Assembly (NCBI GenBank): GCA_964518405.1
Contig: CAZFGB010000044.1
Coordinates: 15,468 to 79,467 of the forward strand
DNA length: 64,000 bases
Direction of reading: 5' to 3'
Origin: VXNE01 sp964518405
GTDB taxonomy: Bacteria > Pseudomonadota > Gammaproteobacteria > Pseudomonadales > Azotimanducaceae
In this document: positions 16,630 to 25,960 of the stretch, one piece after another
Numbering within the stretch: position 1 is the stretch's first letter
How the letters are laid out: each line of letters starts with the position of its first letter
Notes under the pieces: model-generated
The model's database searches: none
Told to the model about the DNA's origin: nothing
Seen by the model: the letters and a program-made list of their open reading frames with translations, nothing else
Program-made: the position numbers and the translations under genes

Positions 16630-17186
16630 CGGACGAACATCCGCCACTGCTCCACGTCGAACGTAGCCGGCGTGCCACGCGCATCCTGGCGATCCGGCGG
16701 CTTCTGATCGAAAAGGGCGTGGTCACAGCGGACGAACTGGAGGACATCATCGTCCGTGCGCGTGCCCGGACGCCGGCCGATGGCGCGACGGTCGTGGCAA
16801 GGGCGTGGCTGGACGAAGCGTTCAGGGAACGGTTGTTGACCGATGCCCGCGCCGCGGTTGGCGACTTGGGCTACCAACTGTCCCATGACGCCGAACTGGC
16901 CGTGGTGGAAAACACGGCCGATGTTCACCATCTGGTCGTCTGTACGCTGTGCTCCTGCTATCCGACATCGCTGCTTGGTCCGCCGCCCGACTGGTACAAG
17001 AGCTTCGCCTACCGTCAGCGTGCGGTGATCGAACCGCGCGCCGTCCTCCGGGAGTTCGGACTGGAATTGGCGGACGACATGCGTGTGCGTGTCGTCGACA
17101 GCACCGCGGACATTCGCTACCTCGTATTGCCTCGCCGCCCGGCGGGGCGCACGGCCTTGGAGAGGACGCGCTGGCCGAACTGGTGA
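16626..17186 (+). CDS. Cobalt-type nitrile hydratase alpha subunit / thiocyanate hydrolase gamma-like
   Basis: Catalytic metal-binding subunit. The claw setting VCTLCSCYP (Cys106, Thr107, Leu108, Cys109, Ser110, Cys111) carries Thr rather than Ser at its second position, the mark of the cobalt (Co(III)) type. Nearby LGPPPDWYKSFAYRQRAVIE and PRAVLREFGLELADD are typical of the family. At 186 residues it is slightly short. It would hydrate nitriles to amides, or hydrolyse thiocyanate or a similar substrate. It is coupled to the beta C-terminal part by ATGA. I see no cobalt chaperone or amidase gene nearby. Confidence 0.9.
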   Translation: MTDEHPPLLHVERSRRATRILAIRRLLIEKGVVTADELEDIIVRARARTPADGATVVARAWLDEAFRERLLTDARAAVGDLGYQLSHDAELAVVENTADVHHLVVCTLCSCYPTSLLGPPPDWYKSFAYRQRAVIEPRAVLREFGLELADDMRVRVVDSTADIRYLVLPRRPAGRTALERTRWPNW

Positions 17187-17270
17187 CGCGGGACAGCATG
17201 ATCGGCGTCGCCGAAGCACGGTCCCGCGCTGGGGCGTAGAATGAGAGCCCGAGAAGGGGAGGAAATTACC

Positions 17271-18257
17271 ATGGCAGAAGCAGCCCTCAATCACGACTTC
17301 GGTCTCGAGCGCGCTTGGGACAAGATCTGCGAGCTCGGCCTGCAGCAGAACGTGGCGGAACTCAACGCCTACGGCTACACGATCGTTCCGCCCGAGATCG
17401 CGAGCCCGGACGGTTTCATCGAGCGGTTGCTCGAGGTGTGTCTCGATGTCTCGGAGCGGCGCCACGGCGTGCGGCCGGACCTCGAGACTGGTTACACGCA
17501 CGAAGATCTGGAGCGGTCCGAGGCGGAGTACCGCTACACGGGACACCGGTATCGCCCGGGCGGGCCGCTTGGTGACGTGTTCCATTCGCTCTTGCTCGAG
17601 GACGAGGTGTTCGAACAGGTGCTGGTGAACCGGGTTCGGCTGGCCTTGGTGACCCACCTGCTCGGCTATAACGCCGTGATGTCGGGTATCGGCTGCTGGA
17701 TCAAGGGGCCGACCAACGCCATGCTCGCACTGCATGCCGACAACCCGCTGCCGTCACCCTTCCCGTCGCAGTGCATGGGGTGCCAGAGCACTTTCTGGCT
17801 GACCGATTTCAATCGGGAGAACGGCTCGACCGCGGTTGTGCCCGGTAGTCACAAGCTGCTGCGCCAGCCGCTCGGGGAGGAGAAGATCATCCCGGCCAAA
17901 CCCGGCGATCCCGGCAACCCCGATGCGATTCCGCTGGAAGGCAAGGCCGGGTCCCTGCTCATTCATCATCCCTGCCTCTGGCACGGCGCATACAACCGCA
18001 CCGCGCCGGGGCTGCGCGTCAGCGTGACGTGTTTCATGACGCGGCCGTTCATCCGCACCGGAGAAGACTACACCGGCAAGATCCCGCAGGAAGTGCTCGA
18101 CCGTCACGGACCGCGATTCGCGATCCTGACCCAGCAGGGCATCAAGGCTGGCTACTCGAGCTGGGACGAAGAAAGGGCCATGGTCGAATATGCCGAGAAG
18201 CACATCTCCGCGTATGCGAAGGAGTTTGGGGAAGGCTACCGGCCGAACGAGTCGTGA
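17271..18257 (+). CDS. Phytanoyl-CoA dioxygenase (PhyH) family protein
   Basis: Fe(II)/2-oxoglutarate-dependent dioxygenase. The HxD pair is His155 and Asp157 (ALHADNP), the distal ligand is probably His238 (LWHGAYNR), and an Arg nearby (GLRVSVTCF) can bind 2-oxoglutarate. FNRENGSTAVVPGSHK is the family signature. The length is 328 residues. GGGGAGG lies 8 nt before ATG 17271, which I prefer over an in-frame upstream ATG at 17241. The following amidohydrolase is on the opposite strand. Confidence 0.9.
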   Translation: MAEAALNHDFGLERAWDKICELGLQQNVAELNAYGYTIVPPEIASPDGFIERLLEVCLDVSERRHGVRPDLETGYTHEDLERSEAEYRYTGHRYRPGGPLGDVFHSLLLEDEVFEQVLVNRVRLALVTHLLGYNAVMSGIGCWIKGPTNAMLALHADNPLPSPFPSQCMGCQSTFWLTDFNRENGSTAVVPGSHKLLRQPLGEEKIIPAKPGDPGNPDAIPLEGKAGSLLIHHPCLWHGAYNRTAPGLRVSVTCFMTRPFIRTGEDYTGKIPQEVLDRHGPRFAILTQQGIKAGYSSWDEERAMVEYAEKHISAYAKEFGEGYRPNES

Positions 18258-18304
18258 GTTTTGCGGCGTGACTTGCGCCGCCGTCAGGATAGAAACTTGG
18301 CCGG

Positions 18305-19291
18305 TCAGTCGAGCGCTGCGACCCGGTATACGCGTGCGGCTGTACCACCGAAGATCGCGGTCTTCTCAGACTCGCTCAAGCCCGCGCGTGCGGCAATGCG
18401 CTTGAACGTGTTCCACAGCGTTCGGTAAGACACGCACTCCTTGTCGACCGGGAAGTTGCTCTCGAACATGCATCGGTCGGGTCCGAAAGCCTCGATGGCG
18501 TGGATGTAATACCTGTAGAGCGACTCGCAGAGTTCTTCTGATCCGATCGGGTGCTCGCGTCGATGCATGTGAAACGGCGGCAGCCAGTCTCCGGCCGCCT
18601 GCTGCGCGCCGCCGACTTTCAGCACCGTGTTGGAACAGCGCGCGACCGCGTCGATGCACCGCTGCCAGTTCGCGAACTCGTCGGCACTCGCATCGGGATC
18701 GATCTTCCCGCCGAGGTGGTTGACGATGAGGGTTACGCCCGGGTATCGATCGGCCAGCTTCGCGAGGTCGGGCAGGCGGGTGTAGTCGAACGAGAAGTTG
18801 TCGAACGTCAGGTCAAGTTTGGCGAGCACATTGAAACTCTCGATGAACCTGGCGTCGTCGAGATCGAACGCGCTCCGGATGCCGCGGAAGAGACCCCTAC
18901 CCGCTTCGAGGTGCCCGACCAGGACTTCTTCGACCCCCGCGCCCAGCTTCATGTAGGCGTGACTGATGATCGCCCCTATAGTGGCCTTGTCCGTCGCTTG
19001 CGCGCTCTGCTCGGCGACGGCGGCGATGAACGCACTCTCTCCGATGGGCTTCAGGTGTTCCGGCCCATCTTGACGGTAGCCGGATCGGGCGTCGATGAAG
19101 ACCGTCTGTTCCACGTTGTGGCCGGAACCCGTATCCGCCCAGAGGTCCTCCAGGTCATACGTGCCCCACGGCGACGGAACCCGCCAGAGATGATGATGCG
19201 GATCGATGATCGGCAGTTCGGGTTCGAGGACCGTTTCGGGCGTCTCCCGAGCGAGCCAACGCATCTTTTCGTCGTTGTCGGGATGCGTCAT
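18305..19291 (-). CDS. Amidohydrolase-2 family metal-dependent hydrolase
   Basis: TIM-barrel hydrolase or decarboxylase of the ACMSD/LigW/TDC-like group. It opens with LPIIDPHHHLW, the first metal motif, and carries LIVNHLGG and CMFESNFPVDKE in the later positions expected for this family. Length 328 residues. It probably acts on a lactone or carboxylated ring compound; the exact substrate is unknown. It lies upstream of, and in line with, no other minus-strand gene, so it is likely transcribed alone. Confidence 0.85.
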   Translation of the reverse strand: MTHPDNDEKMRWLARETPETVLEPELPIIDPHHHLWRVPSPWGTYDLEDLWADTGSGHNVEQTVFIDARSGYRQDGPEHLKPIGESAFIAAVAEQSAQATDKATIGAIISHAYMKLGAGVEEVLVGHLEAGRGLFRGIRSAFDLDDARFIESFNVLAKLDLTFDNFSFDYTRLPDLAKLADRYPGVTLIVNHLGGKIDPDASADEFANWQRCIDAVARCSNTVLKVGGAQQAAGDWLPPFHMHRREHPIGSEELCESLYRYYIHAIEAFGPDRCMFESNFPVDKECVSYRTLWNTFKRIAARAGLSESEKTAIFGGTAARVYRVAALD

Positions 19292-19444
19292 GACGAGTTC
19301 CTTTTGTCGTTTGCTCCGGAGCCGGAGGCCTAGGAGGGTGCGCCGTAGAACGGCACGTCAGTGCCGATCAAGGCGCAGCATCGTAGGTGGGCTTGGGCGG
19401 GGGTGGAAGACGGCACGCCCGAAGGGCTGACGGATTTCATTGCG

Positions 19445-20326
19445 CTAGCGCCTGGCGCCGGCAGCGAGTGCGGCGGTACGCACGGCCTCGTTCTGCGCGC
19501 TCAAGCCCCCGTTGGCGCCGCCGAAGCTGATGATCTGGTAACCCTGCTCCATTCTCTCCGCCACGTTGGCCGCGCCCACGGTCCCGCCGACTGGGATAGA
19601 GCGCGCCTTGCAGACTTCGATGATTTCCGCCATCGCGGCGTCGACATCGGGATGCGAAGGGTCCGGCACACCGAGGGAGTTGCTGAGATCCTGCGCGGCG
19701 CCGAGGTAGAAGCCCCCGACGCCGGGGACCTGGGCGACCGCATCGGCGTTCTTCACCCCTTCCACCGTCTCGATCATGGGCCAGAACAGCAGATCGCCCT
19801 CGGGATTGAGCGGCCAGAGGTCGGCGCGCCGCCGGTACTCGGCCCCGGAAATGCCCCAGAACCACGGGCCCGCGCCAGCGGTGCCGCGGACTCCTCGCGG
19901 GTTCGGGGTCTTCGAGTTCCTGGCCGGCATGTACCGCATCGTGCGCACGATGTTCTCCGCCTGCTCCGCCGTCTCGACGTTGTTGATGAGGATGCCCATG
20001 AGACCGAGATCGAGCGCGTGCTTGACGACCCACTGGGCCTCTTCGCTCGCGTAGGGGGCGAACCGCGCGAACACGGCGGGATGCGCCTGCGCATTTTCGC
20101 GCTCGAGAATGCCGGCCTTGTCCGTCATGCCGGACAGGAAGATCTCCAATTGATCGAACCGCATGGCGCCGTGTTCCATGTCGAGGTACACGAAGTCGAT
20201 GTCGGGATCGCGCGCCAATGAACGCGCGTTCTGCAGCGAGAAGTCCGAGGTGCTCACGCCGAAGACGTGCTTGCCTTCGGACAGCTTTTCGATGACGGGA
20301 TTGAGATGCAGGTACCGCTGCTCCAT
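19445..20326 (-). CDS. HpcH/HpaI aldolase/citrate lyase family protein
   Basis: Class II, metal-dependent aldolase that usually cleaves or forms 2-keto-3-deoxy acids. Landmarks are VSTSDFSLQNARSLARDPDI, FVYLDMEHGAM, the MIETVEGVKNADAVAQVPGV block and FYLGAAQDLSNSLG, where the glutamate and aspartate are metal ligands. Length 293 residues. The substrate could be 2-dehydro-3-deoxyglucarate or an aromatic-degradation intermediate. The gene lies 21 bp downstream of the GHKL ATPase gene on the same strand. Confidence 0.87.
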   Translation of the reverse strand: MEQRYLHLNPVIEKLSEGKHVFGVSTSDFSLQNARSLARDPDIDFVYLDMEHGAMRFDQLEIFLSGMTDKAGILERENAQAHPAVFARFAPYASEEAQWVVKHALDLGLMGILINNVETAEQAENIVRTMRYMPARNSKTPNPRGVRGTAGAGPWFWGISGAEYRRRADLWPLNPEGDLLFWPMIETVEGVKNADAVAQVPGVGGFYLGAAQDLSNSLGVPDPSHPDVDAAMAEIIEVCKARSIPVGGTVGAANVAERMEQGYQIISFGGANGGLSAQNEAVRTAALAAGARR

Positions 20327-20347
20327 TTTTTGCGCCCGAACCCCGAG

Positions 20348-22150
20348 CTATTTCAGGTTGCCTTCCATGTAGAGCATCAGTTCCAGCATCCGGTCGAGAA
20401 GGCCCTGCGACGATGATCCTGGGAAATTGCGAATCACGAGTTCCTTGACGAAGAGCCGCGCGATGTAGCGCAGCTGGGAAGCGCGGGTCTGGGAAGCGAA
20501 GACGAAGTCGCGATGACCGTTGTTGATAACGATCAGTTCGCGGTCGACCTCGTAGCGCGAACGCCATAACTGGCCAGGCGCGTTCTCGTAGGTGTAGCCC
20601 GGCAGTCCCTGGCGCGCGGGCGACCCGTCGCGACTGGCGACGAGCGAGTCCGTGACGGTAATGAGCGCCTTCGCTTCGCACACGACATCCCGCTGCGTGG
20701 CGACGAGCTTCAAGGTCACGAGGCCGGGTTCTTGGGGGGCCTCAAAATCGACGATCTCAGTATGAGGATCGGCCAGGGCGCCGCCGCCCTCGACGATTGT
20801 CCAGGCGAAAACGACGCCTTCGTCCACCTGTCTGCCCGCGCGGTCCCGGCAGACAGCTCGCAGTGTCCGACTGGTGCCAACCTGCGCGACCGAGGACGCG
20901 GGCGATATGCGTACGCTGTACAGCGGACCCGCGATATCGAAGAACTCTTGCTTCGGCGCTGACTCGTCATCCGCGTCCGGGACGTCGTCAGCCGCCACTT
21001 CGCGTTGCCGCGCGGTCGGCTCCAGAGCGGGACCGGTGGAAGTTTCGGGCCGGCGCCCCGGCGCGTTTCGATGCACCTCGAACCAATCGTACTCCTCCGC
21101 CGGCAACGCCAGCAGCGCCTCGCGAAACGCGCGCCGAATCGACTTGAGCGTCCGTTCGCTCGCACGCCCTTCCTCCGCTCGCTTGAGGTCACCGATCAAG
21201 GCATCGAGCTGATCCCGAATGGACTCGATGCCTTCGTGCAGCGCCGCATAGGCCTCGTCGCGGATGACTCCGGTGCGCGTTCCGGGCGTGAGATGGATAA
21301 ACGGCGCATCGACCACGCCATCGATGTACCCGCTGCCCCACGGACCGTCTTGGAACCCATCGAGAGCGGTCATTTCGGCGACTCGCGTGCCGTTTCGGTA
21401 AAGCGACACGCCGCGTTCGGGCGATGGATCGTCGAGGTAGAGTTCAAGCCTGATTTCGCCGAAGCGGGTCACGGGGTTGTTGAGTTCGTGAATGAGCCGC
21501 CCGTCGAATTCTCGCGGCGTCACCTTGTAGGACTTTCGGGCGGTGCGGTCGCTGATACGCACGCAGACGTTGGTTTGCCGAATGCGGTCCCGCAGTTCGG
21601 AGGCCAGGTACCAATTGAGCTTCTCGCCGCTGAACTGGCGGACACCCGGCAGCAGGGGCCGGATGTCCAGCGTGGCGCCCGCTTCCGCCAGCAAGGCGCG
21701 GCTGACCCTGACGGAGTAGCCCTCGCCGGCACGTTGCATGGCCATCTCGTGCACGGAACCGTCCGCTGCCGCCGAGCGAAGCTTGAGACTCTCGCCGAGA
21801 GTCCAGAAACTCAGCAGGCCGATCCCGAATTCGCCCTGGATGCTCCGCGCGCCGTTCCTCTTTAGGCGTTTCTTGATCGAGTCGCAGATGTGGGTTGCGA
21901 CGTAGCGGAAGTCCGGCACGCCGGTCTCATCGAGACGAATCCCTTCGCCATCGTCGATGACTTTCAGGAACGGCTCGCCCCTTTCGCGCCCGCGGACGAT
22001 CTGGATGTTCCTCGCTCCGGCGTCGATGCTGTTCTCGACGAACTCCGCAACTGCCTTCAGCGGGTTGTCCTGGGATTGCGCGATGATGCTGATCGCAGAC
22101 CAGTGATCTCCGATCCGGAGCTTGCCTCGGGCGCTTCTTCTTTGAGCCAT
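20348..22150 (-). CDS. GHKL-fold (HSP90/MutL-like) ATPase with Ig-like domain
   Basis: The N-terminal half is an ATPase of the DNA gyrase/HSP90/MutL fold. The N-box is AEFVENSIDAGA (about residues 34-45), the G1 motif is IDDGEGI, and GEFGIGLLSFWTLG is the G2/lid region. A MutL-like second domain follows. A linker rich in Asp, Pro and Glu (about 365-400) leads to an Ig-like beta domain (YSVRISPASSVAQVGTSRTL) and a helical C-terminus. At 600 residues it is not MutL, HSP90 or a histidine kinase. Similar ATPases occur in accessory and defence settings, but here it stands next to an aldolase gene. I chose ATG 22150; a TTG at 22186 is possible. Confidence 0.75.
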   Translation of the reverse strand: MAQRRSARGKLRIGDHWSAISIIAQSQDNPLKAVAEFVENSIDAGARNIQIVRGRERGEPFLKVIDDGEGIRLDETGVPDFRYVATHICDSIKKRLKRNGARSIQGEFGIGLLSFWTLGESLKLRSAAADGSVHEMAMQRAGEGYSVRVSRALLAEAGATLDIRPLLPGVRQFSGEKLNWYLASELRDRIRQTNVCVRISDRTARKSYKVTPREFDGRLIHELNNPVTRFGEIRLELYLDDPSPERGVSLYRNGTRVAEMTALDGFQDGPWGSGYIDGVVDAPFIHLTPGTRTGVIRDEAYAALHEGIESIRDQLDALIGDLKRAEEGRASERTLKSIRRAFREALLALPAEEYDWFEVHRNAPGRRPETSTGPALEPTARQREVAADDVPDADDESAPKQEFFDIAGPLYSVRISPASSVAQVGTSRTLRAVCRDRAGRQVDEGVVFAWTIVEGGGALADPHTEIVDFEAPQEPGLVTLKLVATQRDVVCEAKALITVTDSLVASRDGSPARQGLPGYTYENAPGQLWRSRYEVDRELIVINNGHRDFVFASQTRASQLRYIARLFVKELVIRNFPGSSSQGLLDRMLELMLYMEGNLK

Positions 22151-22275
22151 GGACAATCGAGCAGCAAGACGTACGAGAACTCCCAAGCATTGCGGCGCGA
22201 CGGCTCAAGGTCAAATCAAAACCGGCGGGCTGCGTGAAGGTGCTTGCGGGCTTGGGCGCGAGCGAACGCTGGGGC

Positions 22276-23634
22276 TTACGCTTTCCTGAACCGCCAACCG
22301 TACATCATGCGCCCATAGTAGTTGAACCACTTGCGGGCTTCGTGATCCTGGAACGGGTAGTCCGCTCCCATCTGCCTGGCCGTCACGAGGCCGGTCACGA
22401 AACAGGTTTCCTGGCTGTTGATGAGCGTGTGGGCGCCGCAGTGCCGCGTTCGCCGCTTGCCTTGAACGAAACGGAACAAGTGGATTAGGAACGCCACGTG
22501 GCGAACATCGTGGACGATGTGCTGAAACCACCACTTCTTGACGATCTTCGCTTCGTCGATGCGGCTGATCGGGTTGTAGGTGACGAGGCAGGGCTTGTCG
22601 GACCGATGCGCCCAAGGCTGCTGATTGTGCATGATGTAGGTGATTTCGTAGTTGTCCGGTCGCGTGCCGTACTGCTCGATGTGATTGCTTCGCGTGGCGA
22701 GCGCCTTGACGTCGCTGTCCGGAAGAACCGAGGCGTCGGAATGGACAACCGTATGGTTGTGCAGCTCGCTCTCGTAGCGGATCGAAGAAAGCAGGAATCT
22801 CTCGAGGAAGGTCGGCTTGTCCAGCATCATCAGCGTCTGATTCGCGTTGCATGCGAACACCACCTCATCGAACGTCTCTCTCCGTCCCGTCTCGTCCTCC
22901 ACGACCACCGCGGAAGGGCCCCGGCGAACTTTCCGAACCGGGCGGTCGATGTAAATCCTGTCCTGAAAGGCGGCTGACAGTTTCCGGTAAATGTTCCGCG
23001 TGCCCTGGTCCCAGGTCTGCATGGACGTTGCGGTCTCTATGTCGAAGAACTCCAGGTACCGGGCGAACAGGGCCGCGGGCATGTCGAACACGTTCGTCGC
23101 CATCAGGAAGTTGACGAACATCGGCTTCAAGATCTTGTACCTGAAATCTCCGGAGAACCCGCCGAGGTTCAACACGGTTCCCATGCTGATGTAGTTGAAG
23201 GGATTGATGGCATTGAGCAGCTTGGACCTTGATCGGGTCAGCCCGCCAAACCACTTCATGCGTCTTAAGGTTCGCTGGAACTTCCTGATTTCCGGCTGCA
23301 ACTGCCTGCGGACATCGGAGTCGAAATCGTGGGCGTAGACGCCGCCGCGATAGTTCACGCTGTAACTGAACCTGGTATCGATCAGTTCGATGCCGTGCTG
23401 CCGCATGACAAGCAGAATGTGGTGGTAGACCGAGGGGATGCATGCGGTGACGGAAATATCGAACGGGATTGAGGTGCCGTCGTCCTGCGGCATGTCGGCG
23501 GTAATGGCGTTGCCGCCTACCTGAGACTGCGCTTCGAACAGCCGGAAATCGAACCGGTCCGGGTGCTGGTGGAGCGCCCAGGCCGCTCCCAATCCGGAAA
23601 CGCCTCCACCGATGATGGCTACCCTGGCTGGCAT
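22276..23634 (-). CDS. FAD-dependent amine oxidase-like flavoprotein
   Basis: FAD-binding oxidoreductase with the N-terminal dinucleotide motif VAIIGGGVSGLGAAWAL followed by an acidic residue at the end of strand two (FEAQSQVGGNA). A substrate-binding middle region and a C-terminal FAD-contacting segment (HTLINSQETCFVTGLVTAR) complete the amine-oxidase pattern, at 452 residues. Related enzymes include phytoene desaturase-like and cyclopropane-fatty-acid-linked flavoproteins; a specific reaction cannot be named. The ATG at 23634 begins directly with the FAD motif. Confidence 0.82.
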   Translation of the reverse strand: MPARVAIIGGGVSGLGAAWALHQHPDRFDFRLFEAQSQVGGNAITADMPQDDGTSIPFDISVTACIPSVYHHILLVMRQHGIELIDTRFSYSVNYRGGVYAHDFDSDVRRQLQPEIRKFQRTLRRMKWFGGLTRSRSKLLNAINPFNYISMGTVLNLGGFSGDFRYKILKPMFVNFLMATNVFDMPAALFARYLEFFDIETATSMQTWDQGTRNIYRKLSAAFQDRIYIDRPVRKVRRGPSAVVVEDETGRRETFDEVVFACNANQTLMMLDKPTFLERFLLSSIRYESELHNHTVVHSDASVLPDSDVKALATRSNHIEQYGTRPDNYEITYIMHNQQPWAHRSDKPCLVTYNPISRIDEAKIVKKWWFQHIVHDVRHVAFLIHLFRFVQGKRRTRHCGAHTLINSQETCFVTGLVTARQMGADYPFQDHEARKWFNYYGRMMYGWRFRKA

Positions 23635-23867
23635 CGCCCCGCCCCGATTCGCTGACGGTTCTCACCTTATCACCGTCGGCGGCCGCTCGGGTTGGCGTGA
23701 TCTGCGGACAAAACGGGCGGCTGGAGCGCATCCCGGTTCAGCCTGCTCTCCCGGCGCCAGACGACTGCCGCCACGCGACCGTCTACGTTGAGAACGAGCG
23801 AATCGCGGGTTAGGCTCGACGCTGCACAGGCAACCGCCTGACAGCCCTGCACATGAGAGGAAGAAAC

Positions 23868-24980
23868 ATGCAACTTGGAATGTTCGCCATGCCGCTCCAT
23901 CCGCCCGACCGTCTGCTCGCGGATACTCTCGACGAGGACCGGCAAGCGGTGCTGCTGGCCGACGGGCTGGGTTTCTCCGAGGCGTGGTTCGGCGAGCACT
24001 TTTCGTCGACCGCCGAGCCGATCGCCTCCCCGCTGGCATTCTTCTCGAGCCTTGTGCATCAGACCCGGCAGATCAACTTTGCGACCGGCGTGCTGAACCT
24101 GCCGCAGTCACATCCCGCGATGGTCGCCGCCCAGGTGGCGCAGTTCGATCACCTGTCGCGCGGGCGCTACCTCCTCGGCATCGGCCCGGGCGGCCTCGGC
24201 AGCGACTTCGAGTTGCTGGGAATCGGCGACAAGGATACGCGCTCCGAGATGATGCTGGAGTCCATCGAGGCCATGCAGCAGATCTGGGCGCAGGACGCGC
24301 CCTACTCGATCCCGGGCAAATACTGGAACGTCAACATCACCGACTTTCGCTTCGACGGTCTCGGCATCGGCGAGATGCTGAAGCCGTACCAGCATCCGCA
24401 TCCGCAGATCTGCCTGTCCATCATCACGCCATACTCGCCCAGCGCGAAGATGGCCGGGACGCGGGGCTGGCATCCGGTCTCCGCCAACTTCATCCAGGCG
24501 CGTTACATCCGCAGCCACTGGGAAGCGTACGCGGAAGGCGTCGAGAGCATCGGCGAACGGCCGGACCCGGCGAACTGGCGCATCGCGCGCTCGATTCTCG
24601 TGACGGACAGCGATTCCGAAGCCGATGAGCATCTCTCGAATCCGGACTGCGGGCTGCATTTCTATTTCCGCTATTTCAGGCGCATGTATCTCAACCGGGG
24701 CTCGATGGAGATGTTGAAGCCCGATGTCGACATGCCCGACGAGGAAGCCACCGAAGAGGTGGTGGCCAAGTCGATGGTGACCTGGGGATCGCCTTCGACG
24801 GTGCTCGATGAGCTCGTCGATCTCCATTCGCAATGGGGCGACTTCGGAACGCTCCTGATGGTTGGCCACGACTGGGACAACGTGGAGTTGTGGCGGCGGT
24901 CCATGACGCTGCTCGCCAACGAGGTCATGCCGCGGTTCCGCCAGCATGTGGAAGCAACTCCCGCCGCCGCGTCGATGTGA
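23868..24980 (+). CDS. LLM-class flavin-dependent monooxygenase (alkanal monooxygenase-like)
   Basis: 370-residue luciferase-like protein related to alkanal monooxygenase alpha-like enzymes. It starts MQLGMFAMPLHPPDR, continues with FSEAWFGEHFSS and QINFATGVLNLPQSHPAMVA, and has RYLLGIGPGGLGSDFELLGI and a long C-terminal helical region. AGAGGA lies 7 nt before ATG 23868; the in-frame ATG at 23853 has no such site. It stands alone on this strand and converges on the 25-kb secreted-protein gene. Confidence 0.88.
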   Translation: MQLGMFAMPLHPPDRLLADTLDEDRQAVLLADGLGFSEAWFGEHFSSTAEPIASPLAFFSSLVHQTRQINFATGVLNLPQSHPAMVAAQVAQFDHLSRGRYLLGIGPGGLGSDFELLGIGDKDTRSEMMLESIEAMQQIWAQDAPYSIPGKYWNVNITDFRFDGLGIGEMLKPYQHPHPQICLSIITPYSPSAKMAGTRGWHPVSANFIQARYIRSHWEAYAEGVESIGERPDPANWRIARSILVTDSDSEADEHLSNPDCGLHFYFRYFRRMYLNRGSMEMLKPDVDMPDEEATEEVVAKSMVTWGSPSTVLDELVDLHSQWGDFGTLLMVGHDWDNVELWRRSMTLLANEVMPRFRQHVEATPAAASM

Positions 24981-25020
24981 GGAGTCAGCGGGGAAACGCT
25001 CTAGGATCTCCCGCCTGGCC

Positions 25021-25467
25021 TCAGGGACGCTGCGCGGTGAGGCTGGGTGGAGGGCTTTCGGGTCTCTCTGGCCAGCATGACTCCGTATCGGGACCGGATC
25101 CCTTCACCTGGCATGAGAACTCGCCTTTTTTGCCGGCGACCGTGTGTTTCTCGATGATGGGACTAATGATCTCGTTCCATCGGTCCGAAGCGTGGCGCCA
25201 GGTTCCTTCGCTGAAATGCGTGAGGATGTAGTTTTGGTGCGGATAGTAGATGTAGCCGGCACGCCCGTCGGGCTCCATTCCGTACAACACGAAGAAGGCG
25301 TGCTTCGACTCTGGCGTCCATCCGACCCGAAACTTCGCCTCGATGCGTTGAAGATCGTTGGGGAGATCTTCGACGACGCCGGCGTCCCAGTCCGCGACAC
25401 TTTTCTCCGATCCGTCCGGGCGCATGAAGTCAGTCATGTTGGTGCCGGGCCCCACCCAGAAACTCAA
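25021..25467 (-). CDS. C-terminal part of a frameshifted secreted protein of unknown function
   Basis: Reads RLSFWVGPGTNMTDFMRP, DWDAGVVEDLP, FFVLYGMEPDGRAGYIYYPH and THFSEGTWRHASDRW. This fits the body of an uncharacterised exported family that usually begins with a signal peptide and a (I/P)xDP segment before FWxGPGT. The gene upstream on the same strand supplies the signal peptide but in another frame, so a one-base shift near 25480 probably split a single gene. The only start here is TTG 25467, with no ribosome-binding site, inside the stop of the upstream part. Confidence 0.55.
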   Translation of the reverse strand: MSFWVGPGTNMTDFMRPDGSEKSVADWDAGVVEDLPNDLQRIEAKFRVGWTPESKHAFFVLYGMEPDGRAGYIYYPHQNYILTHFSEGTWRHASDRWNEIISPIIEKHTVAGKKGEFSCQVKGSGPDTESCWPERPESPPPSLTAQRP

Positions 25468-25727
25468 TCGTTCGAGGATCGATGGATCGGCTGTTCCGGG
25501 CTATCGCCTTGATGCTCGATCCAGGGGCTCCCTATGGTGATGTTGTTGCGGCGGCCCGCCAAGAGACGCAACCTCTCGAAGGCGGATGGATCGGCGATCT
25601 CAATGGGCCGTTCCAGGCCATCGCCGCGAAGCTCGATGGCGAAAACCGCTCCCCAGCCACCGGCCATGGCTGATTGGCTGGAGCAAGCGAGGAACATGGA
25701 GATGAAGAGAGTCGAAAGCCGTTTCAT
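25464..25727 (-). CDS. N-terminal signal-peptide part of the same split gene
   Basis: 87 residues. A Sec signal peptide (MKRLSTLFISMFLACSSQSA, then MA) is followed by a short mature part containing GDGLERPIEIADPSAFERL. It ends in SNDstop, and the next frame picks up with DPSILERLSFWVGPGT. The repeated DPSxxERL motif, once in each part, could mean a small internal duplication. Function unknown; the pair may be a pseudogene or a sequencing slip. Confidence 0.5.
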   Translation of the reverse strand: MKRLSTLFISMFLACSSQSAMAGGWGAVFAIELRGDGLERPIEIADPSAFERLRLLAGRRNNITIGSPWIEHQGDSPEQPIHRSSND

Positions 25728-25960
25728 GGCGCCTCGCTCCCCAGAGGGATGATGTTTCCTCTGTCGCAGTCTTCTCCGGCGTGAGGTGTAGTGCAAGCTG
25801 CGGTCATGCTCCCAGCTTTCACGCAGGCGAATCGGCCGCCGTTAGTTGCCCAGAAGGTGCGCGTAGGTCTTCCGCTCCTGCGGCGGCCATGTGCCCGTCA
25901 GCGAGTCGTGCATGACCCTTACCGCTTTCATGCCGCAGTCTCGATTTTGATCCCAGTCTT

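Noticed and set aside
25842..25931. 29-codon frame on the minus strand downstream of argG
   Set aside because: Too short, no ribosome-binding site, no recognisable family; I left it out.
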